Shown: positions 17,244 to 26,493, counted from the first letter of the stretch. The stretch: 53,774 bases of DNA from CBETVX01 sp965539935 (GCA_965539935.1 CBETVX010000017.1:1-53774), one strand, 5' to 3'. Made by a program: numbers and translations. Notes: a model not told the origin generated them from the sequence alone.

Positions 17244-18236
17244 ATGAGAAAAAAGCTGACGACAATACTTTGTACATTAACTATAGCAATGAATACTTAT
17301 GCCTATGCTGATTCTTATATAATGGAAACCGTAGAAAAGGGAGAAGATTATTGGACGATATCTGAAAAGTATGGCATTGATGTAGATGAATTACAGACAA
17401 TTAATAATGATTATGATGAAATTTTATTTGAAGGTGACTTAATTAAAATTAGACCAATTGAGACAGGAAAAGAAATATCTATAATATTAAATGGTGAAAA
17501 AGTTACTACAGATGAGGAACCTTATATGGAAAATGATAGGGTTTTTGTTCCTATTAGATTTATAGCGGAGTCTTTAGGGCTACTTGTTGAATGGGATGAA
17601 AAGACGGAATCGGCTATACTTAAAAGTGATGATTTAGAGATAAGGTTACCCCTTAAGTCTCAAAATGCAATGGTTAATGGGAATGAGTTAAATTTAGATG
17701 CTCCCATTAATGTATATAATGGAAGGACCTTTGTACCCCTTAGATTTATAGCAGAAACTTTAAATTGTACAGTTAATTGGGATGGTGAAAATTATACTGT
17801 AAACATATTTACTCATGATGATTCTCTGGTAGTTTTATCAGCCACTAATACTACTTTAGAAAGTAAATATGAAGAAGATTTATTTTGGCTATCAAGAATA
17901 GTAGAAGCAGAATCCCAGGGAGAGCCCTTTGAAGGAAAATTAGCAGTTGCAAATGTAGTTATCAACAGAGTAGAAAGTGATAAATATCCCAATACTATTA
18001 AGGAGGTTATATTTGATAAACAGGATGGCTACATACAGTTTTCTCCAGTAATAAATGGAACCATATATAATGACCCTTCTTCCGATAGTATAAAGGCAGC
18101 TGAAATGGCATTACAGGGAAATAATAATATAGAGGACTGTGAGTATTTTTTGAATCCAGATAGATCTACTAATTTTTGGATTGTTGACAGTAAAACCTTT
18201 TATAAATCAATAGGACAACATGATTTTTACAGATAA
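17244..18236 (+). CDS. Secreted LysM / copper-amine-oxidase-N-like / SleB-CwlJ cell-wall hydrolase
   Basis: This 330-residue exported protein starts at ATG 17244 after TGGAGTG; the upstream TTG at 17229 lacks a site. A signal peptide (to about residue 22) is followed by a LysM repeat (about 25-75), a stalk with two copies of the VFVPIRFIAESLG / TFVPLRFIAETL pattern (about 80-195), and a C-terminal hydrolase_2 domain (about 208-330) with WLSRIVEAESQGEPFEGKLAVANVVINRV. That domain is typical of spore-cortex lytic enzymes SleB/CwlJ, which cut peptidoglycan. A role in germination or sporulation wall turnover is likely but inferred. Confidence 0.88.
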   Translation: MRKKLTTILCTLTIAMNTYAYADSYIMETVEKGEDYWTISEKYGIDVDELQTINNDYDEILFEGDLIKIRPIETGKEISIILNGEKVTTDEEPYMENDRVFVPIRFIAESLGLLVEWDEKTESAILKSDDLEIRLPLKSQNAMVNGNELNLDAPINVYNGRTFVPLRFIAETLNCTVNWDGENYTVNIFTHDDSLVVLSATNTTLESKYEEDLFWLSRIVEAESQGEPFEGKLAVANVVINRVESDKYPNTIKEVIFDKQDGYIQFSPVINGTIYNDPSSDSIKAAEMALQGNNNIEDCEYFLNPDRSTNFWIVDSKTFYKSIGQHDFYR

Positions 18237-18266
18237 AAAAAGAGACTAGATAGCTAGTCTCTTTTG
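18235..18266. terminator. Bidirectional terminator between the hydrolase and rubredoxin genes
   Basis: AAAAGAGACTAG / CTAGTCTCTTTT, 12-bp perfect stem with A-run and T-run on either side, between convergent genes. Confidence 0.85.
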
Positions 18267-18270
18267 CTTA

Positions 18271-18432
18271 CTATTCGATTGGTTCAAACATATCTTTGCC
18301 AACACCACAAATAGGGCATACCCAATCCTCAGGAATATCTTCGAAAGCAGTTCCTGGTTCGATACCGCCATCTGGATCTCCTACTGCTGGATCATACTCA
18401 TAACCACATGGAATGCATCTGTATTTTTTCAT
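18271..18432 (-). CDS. Rubredoxin
   Basis: This 53-residue protein carries the two CxxC iron ligand pairs, YRCIPCGYEYD and WVCPICGVGKDMF, and the usual PDGGIEPGT loop. Start is the ATG at 18432 after GAAAGGGGT; an upstream extension to 18480 has no site. Rubredoxins pass single electrons, in anaerobes mostly to peroxide- and oxygen-reducing enzymes. A dyad overlapping its probable transcription start suggests oxygen or metal control. Confidence 0.95.
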   Translation of the reverse strand: MKKYRCIPCGYEYDPAVGDPDGGIEPGTAFEDIPEDWVCPICGVGKDMFEPIE

Positions 18433-18473
18433 AATTATTACCCCTTTCAAATTAGTATAAATATGTAATGTAA

Positions 18474-18498
18474 GTATCATTGATACATAATCATTATA
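18474..18498 (-). promoter_or_regulatory. Rubredoxin promoter region with a 6-1-6 dyad
   Basis: On the minus strand TATAAT (18498-18493) is followed by the perfect palindrome GTATCA-T-TGATAC (18486-18474) where transcription should start. The -35 is weak. The single-base-centre dyad resembles a Fur/PerR-type 7-1-7 site, but does not match the PerR consensus closely. Confidence 0.4.
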
Positions 18499-18889
18499 CC
18501 CACTATAGTATTGTTTTTAAACAGAAATTTTATCTTTTTTTTAAAAAATTATATATTCTAACTATGATTTTTTTATTAATTTGTAATAAAATGAATAAAA
18601 ACAGAAACTAATAATTAATAAAGCCTTATAATATTCTTTGCTTTTACTAAGGAATTCAAACTTTTTCACAAAAAATTACCCATATTAAATCCACTATATT
18701 TAAACAATGTAGGGAATTACAAACTATTATCAGTAAAATATGGCTTTTTATTTTTACCAAAAAGATTGACCTTAAAACTAAGAGTTAACAAATCGTCCTT
18801 ATAGAGGCATTTATTCTTGATAATTTGACTAATAAAACAACATAATTTAGAATATAATAGATGATTATTAAAACATTATAGGAGGAAAA
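18499..18889. other. AT-rich intergenic region with no recognised gene
   Basis: About 390 bases between rubredoxin and the chromate transporter pair. I find no convincing coding frame, RNA motif or repeat. TTGACT (18825) and TATAAT (18853) are 22 bp apart, too far for a normal promoter; the start signal for the next operon is unresolved. Confidence 0.5.
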
Positions 18890-19441
18890 ATGAAGAAATT
18901 ATTTAAGATGTTTTTGATTTTCTTAAGAATAGGAGCATTCACCTTTGGTGGAGGCTATGCCATGATACCTCTTATTGAGGATGAAATGGTGAATAAGCAA
19001 AAATGGATCAATGAAGAGGAGTTTCTAGATATAATTGCATTATCTCAGTCGATACCAGGAGTATTGGCAGTAAATTGTTCAACCTATGTGGGATATAGCC
19101 TCTTTGGACTAAAGGGAGCAATTATAGCATGCTTAGGAGCAGTACTACCTTCATTTTTTATAATTTTAACAATAGCAATGTTTTTAATTAATGCCTTTGA
19201 TGAAAGCCTACTTGATCAAATATTTAATGGTATACGTCCAGCTGTAGTGGGACTAATAGTAGTGGCTGTATTTAAATTAAAGAGAGGAATTAAGAAAACA
19301 TATTTTAATTATATATATGCCTTTATAGTCTTTATTGCAGTATCTTTTTTTAATGTCCATCCTATATTTGTTATATTAATTTCTGGAATCTTAGGATACA
19401 TAATTTATAAAGGAGTAAATTTTGATGAATCTAATTCTTAA
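18890..19441 (+). CDS. Chromate transporter, first half-size subunit (CHR family)
   Basis: This 183-residue membrane protein is one CHR domain with the conserved AFTFGGGYAMIPLIEDEMV start and LSQSIPGVLAVNCSTYVGY. It starts at ATG 18890 behind AGGAGG. The second half-protein overlaps its 3' end, so the two probably form a heterodimer equivalent to full-length ChrA. Family members export chromate; short-chain pairs in anaerobes may carry other anions. Confidence 0.9.
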   Translation: MKKLFKMFLIFLRIGAFTFGGGYAMIPLIEDEMVNKQKWINEEEFLDIIALSQSIPGVLAVNCSTYVGYSLFGLKGAIIACLGAVLPSFFIILTIAMFLINAFDESLLDQIFNGIRPAVVGLIVVAVFKLKRGIKKTYFNYIYAFIVFIAVSFFNVHPIFVILISGILGYIIYKGVNFDESNS

Positions 19442-19946
19442 TATATTTCTTACTTTTTTAAAGATAGGTGCCTTTAGTTTTGGTGGAGGCTATGCTATGA
19501 TACCATTTATTGAAAAAGAAATGGTTCAGAACCATGGATGGATTACAACTAAGGAGTTTATAGATATTATTGCTATTGCAGAAATGACCCCAGGGCCAAT
19601 AGCAGTAAATTCATCTACCTTTGTGGGATATAAAATTGCAGGTATTTTAGGATCCGCCGCTGGTACCATAGGAGTTATACTTACTTCATTTACCCTAATG
19701 ACTATACTTGCAAATTACATAAATAAGGTCAAGGATTCTAAAACATTAAAATCTATATTTATGGGAATAAGACCTGCTGTTTTAGGACTTATACTTAGTG
19801 CCGCTTATTCAGTAGCCATAGAAGCCATTATAGACTTTAAAGGAATAATAATAGCTGTTGCCGTATTGCTTTCAATACTGAAATTCAAGGTTCATCCAAT
19901 ACTAACAATAGTTTTGGCAGGTTTAGTTGGATATATTGTATATTAA
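19425..19946 (+). CDS. Chromate transporter, second half-size subunit (CHR family)
   Basis: This 173-residue homologue of the preceding gene has AFSFGGGYAMIPFIEKEMV and IAEMTPGPIAVNSSTFVGY. It overlaps the first subunit by 17 bases from the ATG at 19425 (an in-frame TTG lies three bases before), with AGGAG at 19411, consistent with translational coupling. The PGP motif differs from PGV of the first subunit, as is usual in such pairs. A strong terminator follows at once. Confidence 0.9.
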   Translation: MNLILNIFLTFLKIGAFSFGGGYAMIPFIEKEMVQNHGWITTKEFIDIIAIAEMTPGPIAVNSSTFVGYKIAGILGSAAGTIGVILTSFTLMTILANYINKVKDSKTLKSIFMGIRPAVLGLILSAAYSVAIEAIIDFKGIIIAVAVLLSILKFKVHPILTIVLAGLVGYIVY

Positions 19947-19990
19947 AGGCTTCCTAAGCACTAATTACCATGGTGCTTAGAAAGTCTTTT
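19947..19990 (+). terminator. Terminator of the chromate transporter operon
   Basis: AGGCTTCCTAAGCAC pairs with GTGCTTAGAAAGTCT (two G-U pairs), then TTTT; it begins right after the stop codon. Confidence 0.8.
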
Positions 19991-20050
19991 GTTATATAAT
20001 AGAGGTTAGACGTTTTAAAAACTTCTATATAAGGGGGAGGGAAATAGAAG

Positions 20051-21730
20051 ATGAATAAGACTATTTTTATAGTATTAATAATAGCAGTATTCATATTTAT
20101 TGGTGGTATAGTGGGAATTATAAATAATAATGATTTAGTTATAAATGAAGAGGACAGAGGGACTAAGGTAGTACTAGATGATAAAGTTATAGACAATATA
20201 GATGGAGTATTAGTAGAGGATAATGAAATATATCTTCCCATAGAATTTATAAAAAATAATTTCATATCAGACATTAGATTAGATGAAGATGAAAAGATGG
20301 TCTATTTAGATATGACTGATATAGAATTTAAGCTTGAGGATGAAAAATTAACCGAATATGTAAAAAATAATATTAGTGAGATTAATTTACTAATTAAATA
20401 TGTAGATAATATGGTTTTAATTCCCATGGGGGTTGTAAGTAAAATTTTAAACTTAGAAACCCAATATAATGAAAGCTCAAATATAGTTGTGATAGAAAGG
20501 CCAGTAGATGAGATAAAGACAGGTAAGGTAATTAGTGAAGGTATAAAATTAAAACTAGATAATAGTTTTGAGGGATATAAAAACCCTAGCTTATCAGAGG
20601 GAGAAATAGTTAGGATTTATAAGGAAGAAGAAAATTATTATAATGTAAGAACTGAGGAAGGATATCTAGGATTAATCAAAAAAGAAGATATAGAAGTTGA
20701 TGTTAAAATAATGAATACAGAAAATCAGATTAATACCCTACGGGATAACTATCAACCAGAAGATAAAATAAATATAACTTGGGAGTATGTAAATCATACT
20801 AGTCCTAATATAGCCGATGAAGAAAAAATTGAGGGTTTAGATGTAATTTGTCCAACATGGTTTAGTGTTAAAGAAGATGGCATAGTTGAAAGTAAGGCAG
20901 ATATGTCCTATGTGAAAGCTGCCCATGAAAAGGGATATAAGGTATGGGGATTAGTGGACAATAGTTTTGATGCAGAATTAACTTCCCAAATATTAAATGA
21001 TGAGGAATTAAAGGACAAAGTAATATCCCAGATACTGCTCTATTCAAGTTTATATGATTTAGACGGAATAAATATAGATTTTGAAAACATATATTATGAT
21101 GATAAAAAGGCCCTTGTTACTTTCGTTGGAGATTTAACTGACATGCTTAAAAGACAAAATCTTGTAGTATCCATAGATGTTACTGTACCATGGGGGAGTA
21201 AACAATGGTCATTAGTATACGATAGAACAGAATTAGCTAAAATAGTGGATTATGTTGCCCTGATGGCCTATGATGAGCATTGGGGGACAAGCCCTGAAAG
21301 TGGGTCAGTGGCATCAATAGGTTGGGTAGAAAAGGGGATATCAAAATCCCTAGACTATATTCCAAAGGAAAAGTTATTATTAGGAGTACCTTTTTATACT
21401 AGGGTATGGAAGGAAACCACAGATGAGGATGGCAATGTAGAAGTAACTTCTAAGGCAGTACCAATCAGAAATGTGGAAGAAATATTAGAAGAAAATGATG
21501 CTGAGATAATATGGGATGAAGATGTAGGACAATATTTTGCCACCTATAAAGGTGAAGAAGAAAACGTGATGTATAAAATATGGATTGAGGATAGCAAATC
21601 CTTAGACCTTAAAATTCAACTAGCCCATAAATATGATATAAAGGGAATAGCATCATGGAGAAAAGGATATGAATATGATGAAATATGGGAAGTTATAAGG
21701 CAGATAAAAATAGATAAAGATTTAATCTAA
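20051..21730 (+). CDS. Membrane-anchored GH18-family glycoside hydrolase, YaaH/SagA-like spore or wall enzyme
   Basis: This 559-residue protein has an N-terminal signal anchor (about residues 4-24), a region resembling the copper-amine-oxidase-N fold (about 35-150), an SH3-like segment (about 155-220) and a C-terminal GH18 domain (about 230-555). The GH18 catalytic signature is visible as LDGINIDFENIYYDD, with the final acidic residue as proton donor, plus VALMAYDEHWGTSPESGSV. Such proteins cut N-acetylglucosamine-containing polymers in peptidoglycan or spore cortex. The exact substrate is not known. Starts at ATG 20051 after AAGGGGGAGGG. Confidence 0.87.
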   Translation: MNKTIFIVLIIAVFIFIGGIVGIINNNDLVINEEDRGTKVVLDDKVIDNIDGVLVEDNEIYLPIEFIKNNFISDIRLDEDEKMVYLDMTDIEFKLEDEKLTEYVKNNISEINLLIKYVDNMVLIPMGVVSKILNLETQYNESSNIVVIERPVDEIKTGKVISEGIKLKLDNSFEGYKNPSLSEGEIVRIYKEEENYYNVRTEEGYLGLIKKEDIEVDVKIMNTENQINTLRDNYQPEDKINITWEYVNHTSPNIADEEKIEGLDVICPTWFSVKEDGIVESKADMSYVKAAHEKGYKVWGLVDNSFDAELTSQILNDEELKDKVISQILLYSSLYDLDGINIDFENIYYDDKKALVTFVGDLTDMLKRQNLVVSIDVTVPWGSKQWSLVYDRTELAKIVDYVALMAYDEHWGTSPESGSVASIGWVEKGISKSLDYIPKEKLLLGVPFYTRVWKETTDEDGNVEVTSKAVPIRNVEEILEENDAEIIWDEDVGQYFATYKGEEENVMYKIWIEDSKSLDLKIQLAHKYDIKGIASWRKGYEYDEIWEVIRQIKIDKDLI

Positions 21731-21733
21731 TAG

Positions 21734-21786
21734 GAGTAAGATTATAAACTAGAGAGTAGGTTTATAATCTTACTCTTTTTTTTTTT
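21734..21786 (+). terminator. Terminator of the GH18 gene
   Basis: GAGTAAGATTATAAAC / GTTTATAATCTTACTC, 16-bp perfect stem with a 10-base loop followed by a run of about 11 T. Confidence 0.92.
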
Positions 21787-21881
21787 CAAAATATTCTGTT
21801 GGAAAAATATAAAGGTATATTGGAATTATTTATAAGTTTAACAAAAAATTACTTATTTAATAAAAAAATTCCTTAAATCTA

Positions 21882-21940
21882 TTGACAAAGTTAAGAAAAA
21901 TGGTAAAATTCAATTAAAAGCAAGTAACTACTTACATGCT
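21882..21940 (+). promoter_or_regulatory. Promoter and operator of the KAS-III / LIV transporter operon
   Basis: TTGACA (21882-21887), 16-bp spacer, TAAAAT (21904-21909). A 22-bp dyad beginning AGCAAGTAAC and ending TACATGCT (21919-21940; 9 of 11 pairs match) sits over the expected transcription start. It is the natural binding site for the TetR protein that ends the operon. Confidence 0.65.
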
Positions 21941-21987
21941 TTTTTAAAAGGATGATTTGCAATCGTTTTCACAAAAGGAGGGGGACT

Positions 21988-23019
21988 ATGGAAGAGAAAA
22001 CTAAGATTGGAATTGCAGGAATAGGACTCTATATACCAGAGAAAAGAATGACAGCAAAGGAAATATCACAGGCAACTAAAGGTGTATGGAGTGAAGAAGC
22101 AGTAATCAACAAATTGGGCATTATTGAAAAAACTATACCAGGTGAAAAGGATGGAACCCAAGAAATGGGAGCCTTGGCAGCAATAGATGCCTTAAAGAAC
22201 TCCAATATTTCTCCTAAGGATATTGACGTTATTCTTTGTATGGGAGAAGAATGGAAGGAATATCCCTTAACAACCTCTGCACTATATATACAAGATAGGA
22301 TAGGGGCTGAAAATGCTTGGGGAATAGATGTTCAAAATAGATGTTGTACTACAGTTTCAGCAATGAAGATGGCAAAGGATATGCTCATGGCAGATGATGA
22401 GATTAATACCGTAATGATTGTTGGAGGATATAGAAATGGAGACTTTGTAGATTATACCGATAGCAATATGTCTATGATGTATAACCTTTCTGCAGGAGGT
22501 GGAGCCATTATCCTAAAAAAGAATTACAATAGAAATACTTTATTAGGAACCCATATAATATCTGATGGTTCACTTTCTAGGGATGCTGGAGTTGAAATCG
22601 GTGGAACAATAAATCCAATTACAGAAAAAAATCTAGAAAGGGCATACAAATCTTTAAGATTAATGAATCCTAAGCACATGAAGGATAGATTGAATGAGGT
22701 ATCATTGCCAAATTGGTTTAAATGTATAGACAAAGCCCTTGAAAAATCTAATCTAACAAGGAAGGATATAGATTATGTGGCTGTATTGCATTTTAAAAAG
22801 TCTATGCACGATTATATGATTAAGGAGTTAGGGCTTAAGGAAGAACAAACTATATACCTCTCATCCTATGGTCACATGGGTCAGGTAGATCAGATTTTAT
22901 CCTTAAAATTAGCATTGGATGAAGGTAAGGTAAAGGATGGGTCAGTAGTACTTATGATTGCTGCAGGGATAGGATATGTCTGGGCAGCTAATGTCATACG
23001 ATGGGGAGAGTGGACATAA
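21988..23019 (+). CDS. KAS-III / HMG-CoA-synthase-like thiolase-fold enzyme with altered active site
   Basis: This 343-residue protein begins at ATG 21988 after AAAGGAGGGGG. It has the FabH-type fold: IGIAGIGLYIPEKRM start, catalytic cysteine Cys119 in GIDVQNRCCTTVSAM and a histidine in VAVLHFKKSM. Where FabH has the third catalytic residue in GNTSAAS, this protein has YGHMGQVD, a histidine instead of asparagine. It therefore probably does not perform standard decarboxylating condensation; non-decarboxylating condensation or acyl transfer is possible. It heads an operon with an importer and a CoA-transferase, so its substrate is likely a CoA ester of the imported acid. Confidence 0.75.
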   Translation: MEEKTKIGIAGIGLYIPEKRMTAKEISQATKGVWSEEAVINKLGIIEKTIPGEKDGTQEMGALAAIDALKNSNISPKDIDVILCMGEEWKEYPLTTSALYIQDRIGAENAWGIDVQNRCCTTVSAMKMAKDMLMADDEINTVMIVGGYRNGDFVDYTDSNMSMMYNLSAGGGAIILKKNYNRNTLLGTHIISDGSLSRDAGVEIGGTINPITEKNLERAYKSLRLMNPKHMKDRLNEVSLPNWFKCIDKALEKSNLTRKDIDYVAVLHFKKSMHDYMIKELGLKEEQTIYLSSYGHMGQVDQILSLKLALDEGKVKDGSVVLMIAAGIGYVWAANVIRWGEWT

Positions 23020-23895
23020 ATGGATACTTTTTTTCAATTGCTATTTAGTAGTTTGGAAACCGGTAGTGTTTATGCCCTTGCGGCCTTGGGGATTATAATA
23101 ATTTTCAGAACCAGCAGAATGACAAACTTTGCCCAAGGGTCTTTAGGGATGTTCAATGCTTTTGTGGCAACTATTTTTTTACTAGGAAAAAATATTTCTC
23201 CATTACTTGCGGCCTTTGTGGGGATGGTTTCTGCCTTCGTGGCAGGGATATTAATAGATATAGTTATTATGAGAAGGGCAAAAAAGGTATCGCCCTTGGC
23301 AAAACAAATTATAACCTTTGGACTTATTATGTTATTTTCAGGAGTAGCCCCAATGATTTTTGGCACAAGTCCCCTATCCTTTCCTAGATTTATAAATAGT
23401 GGAGATATTGAACTTGCCAATGTTTCCGTTACTTATAATACACTATTTAACATTATTGTAGGATTAGTTATTATGGTTGCACTATTTTATTTTTTACAAA
23501 GAACAAAATGGGGATTGGCTGTACGGGTAACTGCTTCAAATGAACAAACGGCTAGATTAATGGGGGTTCCAACTAAGACGGTTACCATGGGAGCTTGGGC
23601 AGTTGCAGCAGCCCTTGGAACATTTTCTGCATTGATGTTAGCTCCAGCAATCACTGTAAATGTTTCTATGATGGATAATGTACAAGTAGCAGCCCTTATA
23701 GCATGTGTTTTAGGAGGTTTTCAAACCTTCTATGGACCTGTTATTGGTGCATATATAATAGGGCTAAGTAAAAACATGATAACTTATTATATATCATCAA
23801 CCTGGGGCGATGCTATTTTATATACATTAATACTTGGGTTTATAGTTTTTAGACCCAATGGAATAATTGGTAAGAAAATAATTAAAAAGGTGTAG
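23020..23895 (+). CDS. LIV-type ABC transporter permease (LivH family)
   Basis: This 291-residue membrane protein begins directly after the preceding stop codon. About eight helices and the LivH-type motifs SVYALAALGIIIIFRTSRMTNFAQG and VRVTASNEQTARLMGVPT are present. It forms the membrane channel with the LivM homologue. LIV-type importers carry branched-chain amino acids but also aromatic acids, urea and other carboxylates, so the name does not fix the substrate. Confidence 0.9.
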   Translation: MDTFFQLLFSSLETGSVYALAALGIIIIFRTSRMTNFAQGSLGMFNAFVATIFLLGKNISPLLAAFVGMVSAFVAGILIDIVIMRRAKKVSPLAKQIITFGLIMLFSGVAPMIFGTSPLSFPRFINSGDIELANVSVTYNTLFNIIVGLVIMVALFYFLQRTKWGLAVRVTASNEQTARLMGVPTKTVTMGAWAVAAALGTFSALMLAPAITVNVSMMDNVQVAALIACVLGGFQTFYGPVIGAYIIGLSKNMITYYISSTWGDAILYTLILGFIVFRPNGIIGKKIIKKV

Positions 23896-23911
23896 GAAAG
23901 GAGATGGGAAA

Positions 23912-24925
23912 ATGGATAGGTTTATGAAAAGCATTTATAGTAAATACATATTATTTGGAATTCTCTTATGTCTTACACCCCTTCTTCAGGAAGTAGGATT
24001 ATTAAAAAGCTCTACTATAACTGTCTTTGGAACTATAATATTTTACGCAATAGTAGGGATAGGACTTAATGTTCTATTGGGATATTCAGGACTGATATCC
24101 CTTGGAACTGCAGGATTTATGGGGTTAGGGGCATACCTATCGGCCTATTTGACTAGTGATTTGAAATTACCATTTATTATTTCATTAATAATCTCTGTAT
24201 CAATACCCCTTATCATAGGCCTTATAATTGGGCTAGTATCCCTTAGGATTGAAGGATACTACCTTGCAATTGCAACCCTAGGCGTTGCAGAAATATTTAA
24301 ACAGGTGTTTATAGAATTTGAGGTTATAACAGGGGGTTTTTCAGGGAAAAGTGCAGGCTATCCTAAGCTATTTAATTTAATACAATTAGACAGAAATCTT
24401 ACATTTGTATTAATGTCAATAATTTTAGTTGCTATTATAGCTTTAACCTATAATTTTATTAACGCTGCAACCGGTAGAGCTTTACTTACAATGAGGGGAA
24501 GTGAAGCCGCTGCCCAGGCCATGGGGATAAATATATTGAAATATAAGCTAACAGCCTTTGCGGTGGCTACTTTATATGCAGGTATTGGTGGAGTAATATA
24601 TGTTCATTTTATTAGATTTGCATATCCAGCCACATGGAATTTGACATTATCATTACAGATTTTAGCCATAATAGTCATTGGTGGCATGCGAACTATAAGT
24701 GGACCAATTGTAGGCTCCTTTATAGTATTTGGAATTCCTGAGCTTATATTAAAGCAACTTCCAATAATAGGGAATATAGATGGACTATCCTTCATATTCA
24801 CTGGCATACTGATAATTGGTGTGGTATTATTCTATCCCAATGGACTAATTTACTTGGGAAAGGATATAAAAAAATTATTTACAAAAAGAGTGATTATAAA
24901 GAAAAAGGTGAGCCAAAATGCATAA
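23912..24925 (+). CDS. LIV-type ABC transporter permease (LivM family)
   Basis: This 337-residue membrane protein has the LivM signature GLNVLLGYSGLISLGTAGFMGLGAY and the coupling segment ALLTMRGSEAAAQAMGINILKYKL. It overlaps the first ATPase gene by 8 bases. Together with the LivH homologue it makes the transmembrane pathway. Confidence 0.9.
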   Translation: MDRFMKSIYSKYILFGILLCLTPLLQEVGLLKSSTITVFGTIIFYAIVGIGLNVLLGYSGLISLGTAGFMGLGAYLSAYLTSDLKLPFIISLIISVSIPLIIGLIIGLVSLRIEGYYLAIATLGVAEIFKQVFIEFEVITGGFSGKSAGYPKLFNLIQLDRNLTFVLMSIILVAIIALTYNFINAATGRALLTMRGSEAAAQAMGINILKYKLTAFAVATLYAGIGGVIYVHFIRFAYPATWNLTLSLQILAIIVIGGMRTISGPIVGSFIVFGIPELILKQLPIIGNIDGLSFIFTGILIIGVVLFYPNGLIYLGKDIKKLFTKRVIIKKKVSQNA

Positions 24926-25706
24926 TAAAGAAACCTTAAAAATTGAAGGTCTGTCAATAGCCTTTGGAGGACTTAAGGCAGTAGATAATCTTAGTTTTTC
25001 TATAAATGAAGGTGAAATCTATGGATTGATTGGACCAAATGGAGCTGGCAAAACTACAGTTTTTAATTGTATAACTCAGTTCTATAAACCCGATGAAGGC
25101 AGGGTACTTTTTACTAAAAGAGATGGAGAAGTAATAGATCTAGTAGGTGAAAAAACCCATAATATAATTAGGTTTGGATTGGTTAGAACCTTTCAAAATG
25201 TTGAACTAATTCAAGAGCTTAGCCTATTAGATAATTTATTAGTAGGTGCCCACATAGAATTTAAGACAGGTATAATAGCTCAAGCCCTTAGATTAAAAAA
25301 GGCCAAAGAAGAGGAAAAACGTCTTAGGGAAAAGGCCCTTGAAATTCTTGAGTTTTTAGAACTTACCCATAAGAAGGATGAGTTGGCTGGAGGACAACCC
25401 TATGGAGTTTTAAAAAAGATAGAGCTAGGGAGAACTCTTATGGGACATCCAAAGCTTATTATATTAGATGAGCCGGCAGCAGGCCTTAATGATACGGAAA
25501 CTAGAAAGCTAGCGGAACTTATTAAATTAATTAGGGATAAATATAAGTGTAATGTTTTATTGGTAGAGCACGATATGAGATTAGTAATGGATATTTGTGA
25601 CCGTATATGTGCAATAAACTTTGGTAAAAAGTTAGCCGAAGGAACTCCCCAAGAAATTCAATCAAATAGGGAAGTTCAGGAAGCATACCTAGGAAAGGAA
25701 GAATAA
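24918..25706 (+). CDS. LIV-type ABC transporter ATPase (LivG family)
   Basis: This 262-residue ATPase has Walker A GPNGAGKTT and Walker B LIILDEPAAGLN. The signature segment reads LAGGQPYGVLKKIELGR, a variant of the usual LSYGQQRRLEIAR of LivG proteins. The long helix RALRLKKAKEEEKRLREKALEIL between Walker A and the signature is a LivG trait. It works with the LivF homologue that begins one base after its stop. Confidence 0.9.
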   Translation: MHNKETLKIEGLSIAFGGLKAVDNLSFSINEGEIYGLIGPNGAGKTTVFNCITQFYKPDEGRVLFTKRDGEVIDLVGEKTHNIIRFGLVRTFQNVELIQELSLLDNLLVGAHIEFKTGIIAQALRLKKAKEEEKRLREKALEILEFLELTHKKDELAGGQPYGVLKKIELGRTLMGHPKLIILDEPAAGLNDTETRKLAELIKLIRDKYKCNVLLVEHDMRLVMDICDRICAINFGKKLAEGTPQEIQSNREVQEAYLGKEE

Positions 25707-25707
25707 A

Positions 25708-26427
25708 ATGGCACAGATAGCATTAAATATTGAAAATCTAAAGGTTTCATATGGAAATATAAAGGCTTTAAAAGGAATAAATATAAAAGTTCCAGAGGGG
25801 AAAATTGTTGCCCTTCTTGGAGCCAATGGAGCTGGCAAAACCACGACCTTGAGGGCTATTTCTGGAGTGGTTGAATCAGATGAAGGAAGCATAAAACTAT
25901 TTGATAATGACATCACTAATAAAGCTCCTGAGAAAATTACTTCTTTAGGAATTATTCAATCTCCAGAGGGTAGACAAATTTTTCCCGAACTTACAGTGGA
26001 AGAAAATCTGAGAATAGGGGCCTTCACTGTGAAAAAGAAAGAGGAAATAATTAAGAACTTTGAAAGAGTATATAAATATTTTCCTAGATTAATGGAGAGA
26101 AAAAGACAGATAGCAGGAACCTTAAGTGGTGGAGAACAACAGATGCTTGCCATAGGCAGGGCATTAATGGCTAGTCCTAAGATTCTTTTATTGGATGAAC
26201 CTTCCTTAGGCTTAGCGCCACTCATTGTAAGGGATATTTTTCAAATAGTTAAAGAGATTAATAATGAAGGAACAACCATACTAATAATTGAACAAAATGC
26301 TCTCCAAACCCTTAAAATTGCTGATTATGCTTATGTTTTAGAGGTGGGAGAAGTTAATATTGAAGGAAAGGCTAGTGAACTTATTCAAGATAGTAGGCTT
26401 ATTGAAGCCTATTTAGGGGGACACTAA
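25708..26427 (+). CDS. LIV-type ABC transporter ATPase (LivF family)
   Basis: This 239-residue ATPase has Walker A GANGAGKTT, signature LSGGEQQMLAIGRAL and Walker B ILLLDEPSLGLAP, with the LivF hallmark GIIQSPEGRQIFPELTVEENL. It is tightly packed behind the LivG gene. Confidence 0.92.
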   Translation: MAQIALNIENLKVSYGNIKALKGINIKVPEGKIVALLGANGAGKTTTLRAISGVVESDEGSIKLFDNDITNKAPEKITSLGIIQSPEGRQIFPELTVEENLRIGAFTVKKKEEIIKNFERVYKYFPRLMERKRQIAGTLSGGEQQMLAIGRALMASPKILLLDEPSLGLAPLIVRDIFQIVKEINNEGTTILIIEQNALQTLKIADYAYVLEVGEVNIEGKASELIQDSRLIEAYLGGH

Positions 26428-26439
26428 ATTCTATGATTG

Positions 26440-26458
26440 TGTATAACTATGTTATACA
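26440..26458 (+). other. Short perfect dyad between livF and the binding-protein gene
   Basis: TGTATAAC-TAT-GTTATACA, 8-bp arms. It precedes the binding-protein gene, whose product is normally needed in excess, so it may be an mRNA processing or stabilising hairpin or a protein-binding site. Confidence 0.4.
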
Positions 26459-26493
26459 TAATGATAAATAAAAAATTAAGAGGGGGAAAAAGA

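Noticed and set aside
18825..18858. TTGACT and TATAAT before the chromate transporter genes as a promoter
   Set aside because: The spacer is 22 bp, outside the workable range; no better pair was found.
18890..19946. Frameshifted full-length chrA
   Set aside because: Both halves are complete CHR domains with their own starts; split, overlapping pairs are a known form of this family.
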